This document shows, in pieces, positions 27,201-39,200 of a DNA stretch of 64,000 nucleotides. Numbering within the stretch: position 1 is the first letter of the stretch; every line of letters starts with the position of its first letter. The notes below the pieces were generated by a model that saw only the letters and a list, made by a program, of their open reading frames with translations, was not told the origin of the DNA and did no database searches. The stretch spans positions 87,503,777 to 87,567,776 of the forward strand of contig NC_083338.1 in the NCBI RefSeq assembly GCF_019175385.1, read 5' to 3'. The translations under genes were made by a program, and so were the position numbers. Source of the stretch: Lycium barbarum (lineage: Eukaryota > Streptophyta > Magnoliopsida > Solanales > Solanaceae).

Positions 27201-30200
27201 ATATAATAATATATATCCCTAGTTAATCATTTATAATTTGATTATAATAGTAAAAGACTAGTATGAGCTTAATCGATAATTATGTGTACGGTACAAATTA
27301 AACTCATATGTATTTGTTACAGAACAATATACCGGATAGGCCCGTTATGGGATCACTGCATGAATCAGTGTCATAACTGATTCTCATAATAGTTATGTCA
27401 ATTAATCCACACACCTGAGATTATCACAGTATCCTACATAAGGAACATTTTGTTTTGACATTCACAAACGTTATCTTTAACCGGATAATCATAAAGTGTA
27501 TGATTGAACATAATGTGAACTATGTGGAGGATAGTGATTATTCAAGATGGAATTTGTCCCTCTCTTTGAAAAAGACATCTTTTGGGCCCCTCGATTAGTA
27601 AGATTGAGAAATGCATGGCCATACTCAGATGAACTGAAAGAGTTATCAGTATTATTTGACTTATCAGCTTACTAAGGGATCGAGAAATTATATTTGAACA
27701 ATATAAGGATGACACTATACATGCCTTATGTTCGAATTAGATATCGTGTGACAAAAGGACTATGACATATGCTATTTAATTAGGTTATAATGTCTTGTGT
27801 TCAAATTAGATATCGTGTGATACTATTACGAACTTTAAATTATTATTACTTAGGTTCATCATAATGTCTTGCTAGAGACCAATTATGATTTGTGAAATTA
27901 ATATAGTATTAATTCTACTGCCAACGTAATATAAACCTATTGGGTCACACATCAAGAATGCGATGAACAGACTAGGGTTATTTTAGTAAATTTTTATTTA
28001 TATATTATGAATATATAAATTCGTATTTCTGTTATTGCATTATTTAGATAATGTAATCCGAATTTATTCTATGGTTAAAATATAACTCAGATTTATATTT
28101 ATATTTTCGAAATAACTATAAATATAAATAACAGTTATCTAAACACTGAAATATTTAATCAAGTTAGGACTCCTAATTAGTTAGGATCTTAATTAATTAG
28201 ATATCCTAATCAGCTAGGAATCTACATGAGCTAGGGTTCGTATTATTAGGATGAATGTATCACTATTAATAGTGAGAGACATCAATATTTCAGACAAAAA
28301 AAAAACCTTTAGCATAGTTAATTTTCGAAATAACTATTACCTAAATTCAAGCTCTGCAACCCGAAATTATACCCCAAAACTCGAAGCTAGCACTTCGTGT
28401 CTGTTTGTGATCATTCGTGTGTGGATACTAGTAGAGGGTGGTCGTTCGTTTTCGAGCAGCACCTACAGTTCATTTTTGGCAGAAAGTATATCGAGGAATC
28501 ACGCATCAAAAGGTAAGTTATCTGATCCTTTTGTCGAATTGATTGAAACACATGGATCTTGTATAGGGATTAAGCAATAAATTTTATATTCCGCTGCTAC
28601 TCTGTACTTAAGATTGCACGAATTCCCTTCAAAGTCAACTTCTCGGACATCTTCAGGAGGGGGAAGCTGCTTGATGTTATACACTAAATACAACAAGCCT
28701 GATTCGCATAATTATGTTCATAAAAGGAGTGAAGCAAGTTAAAATAAAAAGTTTTACGCAGAAGAGAAAATTTGAAGATGAATCTTTTCCAATTTATTCA
28801 CAGATCTTATGCACTTTAAATTGCCTTGGCTAAACAAAAAAACACGTCCATACTTCAAACCATGTATAGCAGCGCAAAGGAATTTTTCACTTTCCTAAGT
28901 TTAGACTATCATCACTACCATTATGTCCACATTTCCGAAAGAATAGTGAGCTACAGATGATCCACCATAAACATAAGCTTCTTGTCTAGTCCCGTGAATA
29001 AAAAGAACCTATGTATGTCTATTCGGTTGAATATTCAAATGAGAAAACAAAATGAGACACGACGAGCCATCTCTTCATCCTAAAATTTAGTGACTAGCTT
29101 CTCTGGGTGGAGACAACAGTTGTTGAAAAAGTTGGTCTAAGTAATCTGAGCATTCTGTCAAATATTTAAAAGCAATGGATATAGTGGTTATGGACACTTT
29201 ACGACCACTTTTTGATACCTTTATACATCTGACACGGGACATGTATATCCTCTAACACTCTTCGACACGCATAACCCAATTTTCGGGGTATATGTGCAAT
29301 GATGATATTTTTTTCTCCTTTTTAATTGTTTTCGGGCCTTTTGTTTTTAGAAATTGAAGCGGCATAACATGCTGAAGAGTTGATATACAGAGAAAGTAGG
29401 TTCCACGGGCGAACGAGTGGGCCTGGGTAGAGAGAGGTCAGTCCAATATGCTAAAGAATTTGTTTAGAGCAGAATTAGCAGTTCAATGGGTTGAATCGTG
29501 AGAGAATAACCCAAATCGGCTCGATGGACCAATTGAGAGAAACAAACCTAGATCTATAAGATAGGTAGCGAGGAAACTGTTGTGAGAACCGGTTACCAAA
29601 GATTTGCGAAAAACATTCACACTAAACCCAAAACCTCGAAGTAACAAGTGAAGTAGTCTAGCACCACTATATGGAGACCCTTGCAAAATGGTTGTCTGGC
29701 AGGTGTATCTCTACACGGGAAATGCTCTTGTGAACACCTTTGAAGATTATAAGCTACTATCATGTCAATTGAAACTTAAGGACCGCTCGGTTTCGGTTAT
29801 AGAAGATATAATCTCAACATAAAAAATCAACATAAGTTTATACAATGTTTGTTTGGGATTTAAGGAGATTTATAGCCTGTTTGACCAAGCTTCTGGGAAG
29901 CTAAAAGTGCTTATTTTAGAAAGTCGATGTATTTGGCCAAGCTTTTAGGGAGAAGAAAAGTGTTTTTGAGTCGTTGCAAAAGCAGTTCTTCATAAGCTAA
30001 AAGAATTAGCTTTTTCCCAGAAGCACTTTTGGAACATTGGTCAAGCACAAAGTACTGCAATAATATTGGCAAAAGTATTTTTTCTAAAAAGCAATTTTGA
30101 CAAAAAGCACTTTTCAAAACAAGTAGATTTTGGAAGCTTAGCAAAACAGGCTATTAATCCCCACTTAGAAATCATGATTAATTAATCCTAACAATTGGTC

Positions 30201-33200
30201 GCTCCTTTTTGTTTTCCCCATAAATAATACTTGCATAAGTAATGCGGGAATCTATGTTTTATTTTATGCGGATAGAATATGGAATAAGAATGCGGGTATT
30301 AGTAATACATGGATAAAATGCAAAAATGACCAAACATAACCCTCCTAATAGTAAGAAAAAATTTATTTTGTTTAAAATGTCAGCAAATATTTTAAATTAC
30401 ATATGGTATACAAATATGTAATATATCAAACTAAATATTCAGCAAGAACTAATCCTTGCATTATACAATCTCGGCAATACTAATCCTTAGGGGTCGTTTG
30501 ATTCGAAGATAAGTTATGCAGGGATTAGTTATGTAGGAGTTAGTTATGGAGGGATTATATAATGCTACGATTATTTCTTGTTAAATATTTAATTTGATGT
30601 AATACATATTAGTATACAATATATAATTTTAACTATTTGTTTACCTTTTAAGCGAAATAAAAAATTTATTATTATTAAGAGAGTTAGTTCGGTCAATTTA
30701 GAATTTCAATCCATGTATTACTTAAAACCCACATTCTTGTTCCGCCGCATTAAATAATACATAGATTCCTGCATAACTTATGCATGTATTTTCTATGAGG
30801 AAAACGAAAAAGAGCAACAAAATGTTGCATCAGTTAATGTTGATTTCAAGGAGAATACATTTCTTCAAATTGCAAATAAACATGGTATAAACTTACGTTG
30901 ATCTTTATGTGGAGATTATTGTAATAACCCTAATTAAATTAGGGGTTATTTTTCCATTTAACCAAATAATAAAAAGAGGAAATTAAGGATTTATATAGAA
31001 AAAAATAAAATATAAAACGTGGGCGAAGCCGAAAAGGGAAAGAAAAAGAGCTAAAGTCTATGGCAGATGTGAGAAATAAGAAAGAAGCGAGGCAGAAGCA
31101 AAGAAAAGAAAAACAGTAGAAAAACAAAAAGGAAAGGAAGAAAAAGAGAGGAAAAGAGGGGAAAAAATAGGAATTTTCATCTCAAGTCATCAAGGGAATG
31201 ATCCTACGGGTTTATTTTAGTTTATTACGTGATTATGGGTAAATTTTTACAGTGAAAACATGGATAAATTATGAGAATTTGAGAAAGTTTAGCCCTAGGG
31301 TTCTTCAACCTTATGTTGCTCGGACTCTTTGTAATAACCCAATTTTAAATAAGGGTTATTTGGCAATTTAGCCTAAAGAGAAAAAAAAACGAAATTAAAA
31401 GGCTGGGCCAAGTCCATTCTCTTATTCTGGTTGCTGGTCACGTTTTAGTAATTTAAGGAGTAGAAAATTAGGGTAGTTGTGGGCTGTAGTTTTATAAAAA
31501 GAAAATAAAGGGGGAAAAAAGCAAAACTATTGAAAAAAAATTGTCGAAGTTCACGGACAGCGTGAGGGAGTGAACAGCGAGGGTTCATATTACAGGTATT
31601 TCACTACATTAGCTCTTTAGCATATATTTTGATATACATGTTGTGTTCGTTGGTCAAAGAAAGGTATTAATGGTGGCATAATCATTATTCAATGTTTAGA
31701 TGATGGATTGGAAATAAAATCAGGTGACAATGATTGGTGGGTTAGTGGAATTAGTCATAGAAGTTTAGATATTGAAAGCTGCTATGAAAAACAACTTTAT
31801 TTCTTCCAGTTTCGATTACTACTATATCTTTATCAGGAGACAAAAATCATAACTGATGATTGGGTAATAAATGAGAGGGTTATATGATTATAATAATGAT
31901 GATTGAATGTAGAATTATATCATGAGATAGCAGTGGTTCGTTGACATGAGAAACAATATATTAAGAATGCAAATTCAGAGCTATTGTGCAACATCTTGAA
32001 GCCACTGTTTCAGCATTTTTTCCCCATTACTGGAAGTACTGCGTTTCACATTAATATGGGTACATAATTTGATTAGTGGGACTGGGAGTTAGACTTTGAT
32101 TGTTGACTTGCTTTGAAAATTTAGAGGATGCTCGTCTAAAGGGTTTTGACTATTTTAAACCCGTTTTGGTGTAGTTTGAGGTGATTTGAATTTCCGAGAG
32201 CATAGTTTTGAATTATTGGAAGGGGTGCTTGGATTGTGAATTTAAGGTAAGTGAGACTTTAAGCTTTGGGTGCTTGCTTTTCAAACCCGTTTTAAAAATA
32301 TGTTTTGTCTGCCTGGTCAATGTGTTGGAACAAGCGTGTGCTTGGCAGAATCGGTGGTCCTTAAGGTCAGCCGCACATACTTTATTTTCAAATACTCTAA
32401 AACTCTCTTAATAAATTGTTTTGTGATGTGATACAGCTGTGAGCCATGATATTGGGGCATTGTGTATGCTTCCGTTAGCATTGTGTATGCTTCTTGATGA
32501 TATTGAGGCATTGTGTATGCTTCCTGACATATTTGGCACATTGTGTATGTTGCCATGGATTCAGGGTGTTGATTAATTCTTTAACTACCGTTTATGACAA
32601 GTCCTTAGTGTAAGTTGTGTTGAGATATATAATATATTTGATAAACAGTGGTTTGGACCTTGGTTGCTATTATATAATGATATATTCAAGTGCATAATAT
32701 TTTTGTGCTTGTTGTGTGTTTGTATTTTCTAACACTTTTTCCAGGGGTATTTAAAGTGGCGGGTCAAGGATCTTACTGGGTTATATTTATGTATAACTCA
32801 CTCCTTACCTGCATGTCCATGCAGATACCGTTGCTGAGAACGAGGCTTGTGGCTAAAGATTTCATGAGTGAATTCTGTTGCTGAGGTGAGCCACCGCATT
32901 GTTCGTGGAAGCAGCCATTTCAGCTTTATCTAGTTTATTTCTAGTTAGTTCCTTTATTTTGAGTTTACATGCCCGATATTCAAACTCATGTAACTCTGTT
33001 AGATGCTCCATGATCTTAGTGTGGATTTGGGCTAGAGATTCTTTTATCTTAGCGTTGGTTGGCTTCCATTAATCGATTATGGGTTTGGTTGATGACTAAT
33101 TCGTATTTTATTATTAATGATATCGTTGGGCCTGCACTTATTTTCTTTTAGTGCTTTCGTAAATGATTAAGGGTATGATATATGGTTCGCCTGGTGGGTG

Positions 33201-36200
33201 GTGTGTGTTGGGTGCCCATCACATCTAGCGGGTATTTTGGGACGTGACACTCTTCACAAATGCCGATGGGTATGTGTCAGATCCTCCAAAAGTAGTGCAT
33301 TTTTAGAGGATCCGACACGGGTGCGGCAGCATTTTTGGAGAGTCCGAGCAACATAGCTTCAACCTAAATCGTTGATTTGAAAGGCAAACATTATCAAATT
33401 TCATTTTGATTAGTGTTCAGGAATCCTCTCACCAAGAAGAATTCGTTGGGGGTCATGGTTCCGGTATTGACCCGTTGACCAAAGTTGACATTTTAGGTCA
33501 AACCCTTGACCACGAGTTTGGCTTGTGTTAAAAATTAAGAAAACGTCCACCGAAGGATTTTTTTTACCATTTTAAACATATTTTGGTGTAGTTTGAGGTG
33601 ATTCGGAGACTCGAAAGCATAGTTCTGGTTTATTGAAAAGGGTGCTTGAGTTGTGAATTCAAATTAAGTGATACCTTAAGCTTTGATGCTTGCTTTTCAA
33701 AACCTGCTTTTAAAAATGTGTTTTGTCTGTCTGATCCATGTGTTGGGATAAACATGTGCTTCCCAAAATTGGTGGTCTTTGACCAGCCACATATACAATG
33801 TTTTGTGAAAAATATTAAAATTATATAATAAGTGATTTGTGGTATGGCATGTCTTCATGCCATGGCGTTGGGGCGTTGGGCATCATTCCTTTGTTGTCGT
33901 GATATATATACTAAGGGCATACATATGCTATCGTAATAAGTTAGGGGCATACACATGTTGTCGTTATATATTAGGGCATGTTGTAGTATACTTTTGGGGC
34001 ATTATATATGTTGTCGTAGACTAGTTGCGATGTTGTGTTAATCTCCTTCAGTTTCGTTTATGACAAGTCCTTAGTGTAGATTGTGTTGGGATATGTAGTG
34101 TTCTTGTTGAACATTTGTTTGGACTTTATTGAGTATTATATTATGAAATATATTTTTGTGCATATTATGTTTTCGCCGTTGCGTACTTGTATTTTCTAAC
34201 CCTTGTACCAGGAGTACTCAAACGGGGGGTCGAGCATCTTACTGCGTTATATTTACGTATAACTCACTCCTTACCAGCATGTTCTTGCAGATACTATTGT
34301 TGAGGGTGAGGCTAGTGGCTGACGAGTCCGTTCGCATAGATTCTGTTGCTGAGGTGAGCCTTCGCATTGTTCGGGGAGGCTGTTGTTCTATCTATTTTAT
34401 ATTGTTTATTTTTTTCTTGGGGTTTGCATGCCCGACAAATATACTCATGTAACTCTATTAGATGTTCCATGGTCTTAGAGCAAGTTGCTGCCTTTTTGAG
34501 TGTTTGGCTAGCCAGCTTATAAGCCATTTTGTGCTTACAATAAGCCCAAAAAAATAAGTTGGGGTAGCCCAATTTTATTTTATTTTTGGCTTATAAGCTG
34601 AAAACAGCTTATAAGCTGCTTTTTTTTAAGCTAAGCCAAACTGGCCCTTAGTGTGGGATTTGGGCTAGAGATTATTATTTGAGCGATCATGGGATTTCGT
34701 AAATTGATATATGATTTTGGTTGGATAATTATTTTGTATTATAGCACCTTATTTGATCCCTCTTCTCCTTACCAGTATTATCATTATTCTATCACTATCT
34801 TATTCTTCAATTTTAGTACTAATATTGGTTATCTTTACTATTTTTTCGGTTCAATATTTTTACTTTTCTTCGATATTTTCATCATAGCTTAATTACTCTT
34901 GTATATTTCAAACTTGTTTTGAAAAACGTTTTTCTTGAGCAAAGGTTACTAAGAAACAGCTTCTTTACCCCCACAAAGGTAGGGGTAAGGTCTGTGTACA
35001 CCCCGACCCCACCATCCCTTGTAGGATCCCCACTGGGTATTATGTAATTATTTCATATTTAATGATTATTAATACGTTTAAACTTGCCCATATTTTCTCC
35101 CGTGCTTATAGAAAGGGCAAGTGTATGAAAAATTGGTTCGCCTAGCGGGTGCCAGTCACGTCTAGGGGGTAATTTGGGACATGAAAATTATATCCCCTAC
35201 AACCCAAACCAAACGGCTCCTTACGTTACAATCATTGCATTACTACTTCCCGCTTTATATTCATAAAAGTACTCATACCTGAAGATAAAATCTCTTGTAT
35301 TCATCTTCATCGACAAGGTTGTCTATCTTCTGTGCCATTTGCTTATCACCAAGTGTTACCACCGCCAATGACTGCAAAAACCAAATACTCAAGAATCAAA
35401 TGCAGTATCCCACATAAATACTATCGTATAAAATATACTTCTGAAGCATAAACTACAACTAACAAATCGAAAATCCAAAACAGCTTGATGCTACATCGTC
35501 ACACTTTCAAAAACAAGATCCACAGGGAAAAGGAGAACGTGACACCCTATGCAAAATCTAGGGATCTCAACTATTTAGGATTTCTGATATTAGTTTGATT
35601 TCCTCAACAGATTCTATTTAGCTAAAAGTAAGTAGAACAAGTAGAGGAAAGAGTAAATATTAAAAGACACATTACCAAACTTGAAGCTTAAAAGAACATC
35701 AGCCATAAAACAGATCAGGTCAATGAAACTTCTTTCCTCATTATTTGCAATAAATCTGAATAGAACTTTCGGAGGAAAGACAAACCTGATGCCTGCAAAT
35801 AGGCAAATTCAGTCATGCATTTTACAGAATATAGAAGAAACATACCTGTGTTTCACCTCGAGTGAAGAGAGCACTCCCATGTGCCCTAGGAAGCAGTCCA
35901 CAGCGTGCGTCAATCGATCGTATCTCCTGAGGGCTCCTGCCATCACTTCTCTTACCTCTCTGGTGACAGGAAAAACATGAAAAACGTAACTATAAACCAA
36001 CTCAATAACAAGTAAAAATTTGGCTGTCTGAAAGATACTCAAGTGCAAAGACTAGGTCCTATAAATCCTAGACATACTCCTAGCTCCTTAATATTTTTTT
36101 AACAGCTTTGCTCCATCCCTCCTGGTTAGAAAAACAATGACAAAGCATATAGAACAACTAATTTAATGTAATATGCAGAACTAGTTACTAGAAAAACCAC

Positions 36201-39200
36201 TCAACTCTAAGACGTGGTATTGTGTGTTGTCAAAGGCTCCTTTAAGATACGCTTAAGCCCTGAAGCTAAGAAAAGCTTAGGGAGGGTGAATCGCCTCGCT
36301 TAAGTTGTTTTTCAGTGAACGCTTAAGATGTGTTTCGGTGAACGCAAGGCACCAACCATTTGAGAACAAAAAACAGAGTACCCTGCCTTCAATGTATAGA
36401 TTCCAGCAATCATTCACTGCGAATTGCTCCAATCTTGTTCATAGTCTCAGAAGGTCCTCCAACTCCTAATCATTGACATTCCTTCTTAGAATAAAGTTCC
36501 AACGGTTACCTTCTCTGTATTGAGAGATGGTATTCATTGTCGCTGCTTAGCTGAAAAGGGCTGGGATATTCATCCATTACGACTGAGTTACTAAGCCATT
36601 TATCCTGTCCAAAATTTAATATGAAGATCATTGCCTACTCTAAAGGAGATATTATGGGAAAATTCACACCATAACTTGCTGATACTTTTCCAAAGACCTA
36701 CACCATGAGTAGCTTTGAGACTTTGGTGCACCAATGGTCTTGAGCTCCATGAAGTGCCCTAACCAGATCTTCCAGAGATTAGTATTTCCCTGATTATACC
36801 TCCATAACCACTTCATTAATTGATGTTATTGACCGGGTAGATAACATTTTTTAGCATGTTGATGTGGAGCCCAGATAGAGCCTCAAATATAAGTAGAGGG
36901 AAATTGAAGTAAAGCACTTGGGAAGTGTTGGCACCAAAGAATATCAAAGTGTCATCGGCATAAAGTAAGAAATAGACAATGTATTCCCAGGCTCCATTCA
37001 CTGTCAAAGCCTTTCAACCTTATAGTTGATTAACTTTGTCTTGCATTTTGCTCCGTCCCTCCATTGCAAGAATAAACAAGAAGGGTGAAAGAGGGTCACC
37101 TCGCCTGAGACCTTTATGTGGAGAGAAGAATCCTACAGGGGACCTATTAATTAGGATTGAGAACTTAACTGTAGAAATGCTGAACTCGATCCATTTGATC
37201 CAACTTTCTCCAAACCCCATCTGCCTCAACATTAAGATAAGATAGGACCATTCAGTTGGTCAAAAACTTTCTCAATGTTCAATATGCATAGTATTCCTGC
37301 TTCCCCACTTTTTAATTTCTAGTCAAGAACTTCATTAGTTATGAGTGATGCAACAGTGTTCTACCTATTTGAATGAAAGCATTTTTTATGATCAGAAACC
37401 AGCTTCCCTATCACCTTCTTGAGCCTCTCTGCCAATTGTTTTGTTGCAACCTTATAAACACCTACCAATTAGGCTAAGTGGCATGTCATTCTTCAGTTCA
37501 ATGGCACCTTTTTTTCTTTGGGACCAAAGCTATAAAGGAGACATTGCAGGGTTTGACCATGTAACAATTTTGATGGAAGTGCCACAAAGCACCCACAACA
37601 TTTTTCCAAGCCTTTTGAAAAAAGACCATAGTATAGCCATCAAGGCTTGGTGTCTTGTCAGGGACACATGATTGGATGATGGAAAGCACATGTTCCTCCT
37701 CAAAAGGACTTTCTGATTTCTTTCATTTTTTTCTTTTTCACTGGGGGTTGGATGTGGAGGTAGTTATCCCATGATAGGCCTGTCAGTGGAGCAGATACTA
37801 ACCCAAGCCTCCAGTCCCAATTCATCTAACAGGATGTGTCCTAAATATGCTACTCAATAATCGCCCATGTTCTGACCCATCTAGGGGCTAACCCTGCTAT
37901 AAATAACTGTTTGTTTTAATATAACATGATTCGGTGATACCTAATAATTAACACAATATCATGGAACCAACACTATTTTCATATTCAATACGTGATAGTT
38001 CTATTGTTCAATCATACAATAATTAGTACTTCTATCACGTACTCTTACATTGCGTATAGCTTCTTAACTGTACATTTATGGAGCAAGATGGACCGTCTGA
38101 TGAAATCTTTTCCTACCAAGAGATCAAGCTTAAGCTTATTCCCCGTCAATTCCTGAAACCTATTTGAAGGTCTCCCTTGTTTATGTTATTTAGCCTGCCC
38201 TGAGAATCTACCGATGATTAAAGCCTCTATCAGGCGCAAAAAACCAGTAATAAAGAATTTGCTCTGCGCTAAGTGAAGGAAAGCATGTCAATGCCTGTTA
38301 GGAATGTCAAGGCAGTTTGCAAAGGGAGAAAGAGTCCATCCTCTCAGCTGCTGGACAAGGATGTGACTGAGCAAAGAAGTCAAGAAAAAATGGAACACCA
38401 CTCTAGCTTGGATCTAGTGGATTTGCAGAGGGAAGAAACAAAAATGTTTAAGTGCATGATTGCATCTATACCTGGATATAAGTGAAATTTTATACTCTTG
38501 CTCGCCTTTTGCTACAGGTTGGAATATATGGATGATTTTAGACACTGACGGACTCCTAGATTTTATCAATCCCTTAGAAGTACGACTCGTGAATTGAATT
38601 TCTCTAATAAGTTGTGTAGCTCTCAGCCCCATCTTAGTGCTGATTTTGCATCAGTAAAATCATATTCATCAAAAAAGCATTGGAAGCCAAGCAACAGATT
38701 TAAAATTGCCCACTAACTCGACCAGTTACCATAAGCCTGCATGTACTATCTCATTATGGAGGTAAAGAGGAATACATATATTTGAAGAAAAGGATGAAAA
38801 TTTTTAAAAATTTAACGGTGATGTACTTGCAAAGATTGAGGGGAAATTACAATGTAATAACCCATATTAAATTAGGGGTTATTTTGGTATTTAATCAAAA
38901 TAGAAAAAAAATAGAAGAATTAAGTGGTATTAAATAAAAGAAAAGGAGAATAAGAATGTGGAAAAAAAAAGGAATTAAAGGGAGATAAATGGGCCAAGCC
39001 CAATGAAAAGAAATACATAGATAATAAAAAGGGAGATGGCAGCGTGAGAAATCAGAAAGCTGAAGCATCACAAAGAAAGAAAAAAGAAACTAGCAACAGA
39101 GGAAAAGAAAAACCTGTATGAAAAAGGAAAAGAAAGGGAGAAAAAGAAAGGAAAAGAAGGGATAAAAATAAGAACTTTCATCCCAAATCATCAAGGTATG

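Larger units (their letters stand above)
19496..28631 (+). mobile_element. Copia element A, complete but decayed
   Basis: TSD AAGTC at 19491-19495 and 28632-28636. 5' LTR is 19496-21015; 3' LTR is 25858-28631, enlarged by a LINE insertion (without it about 1.54 kb). Both start tgttggtggttatgctct and end gaattcccttca. Gag, protease, integrase, reverse transcriptase and RNase H are present in Copia order but broken by stops, frameshifts and a small deletion. A unit spanning the LTR end and primer site is duplicated after the 5' LTR. Confidence 0.95.
25858..28631 (+). repeat. Copia A 3' LTR, split by a LINE
   Basis: Aligns to the 5' LTR on both sides of the LINE at 25962-27172. A small extra repeat of gttcgaattagatatcgtgtga lies near 27731 and 27799. 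Confidence 0.9.
30920..35186 (+). mobile_element. Old solo LTR of the LARD family, with nested insertions
   Basis: Starts tgtaataaccc and ends in gggacatgaaa (a mutated gggacgtgaca), with TSD ATTAT at 30915-30919 and 35187-35191. No second LTR or interior, so it is a solo LTR of about 2.0 kb once the insertions at 31312-33365 and 34476-34650 are removed. It is more diverged from the LARD LTRs than the copy at 38853. Confidence 0.88.

Noticed and set aside
30920..33249. A pair of LTRs at 30920 and 31330 as one element
   Set aside because: Both are 5' ends in the same direction, and the TSDs (ATTAT, CTCTT) pair each start with a different end. It is a nest, not a single element.
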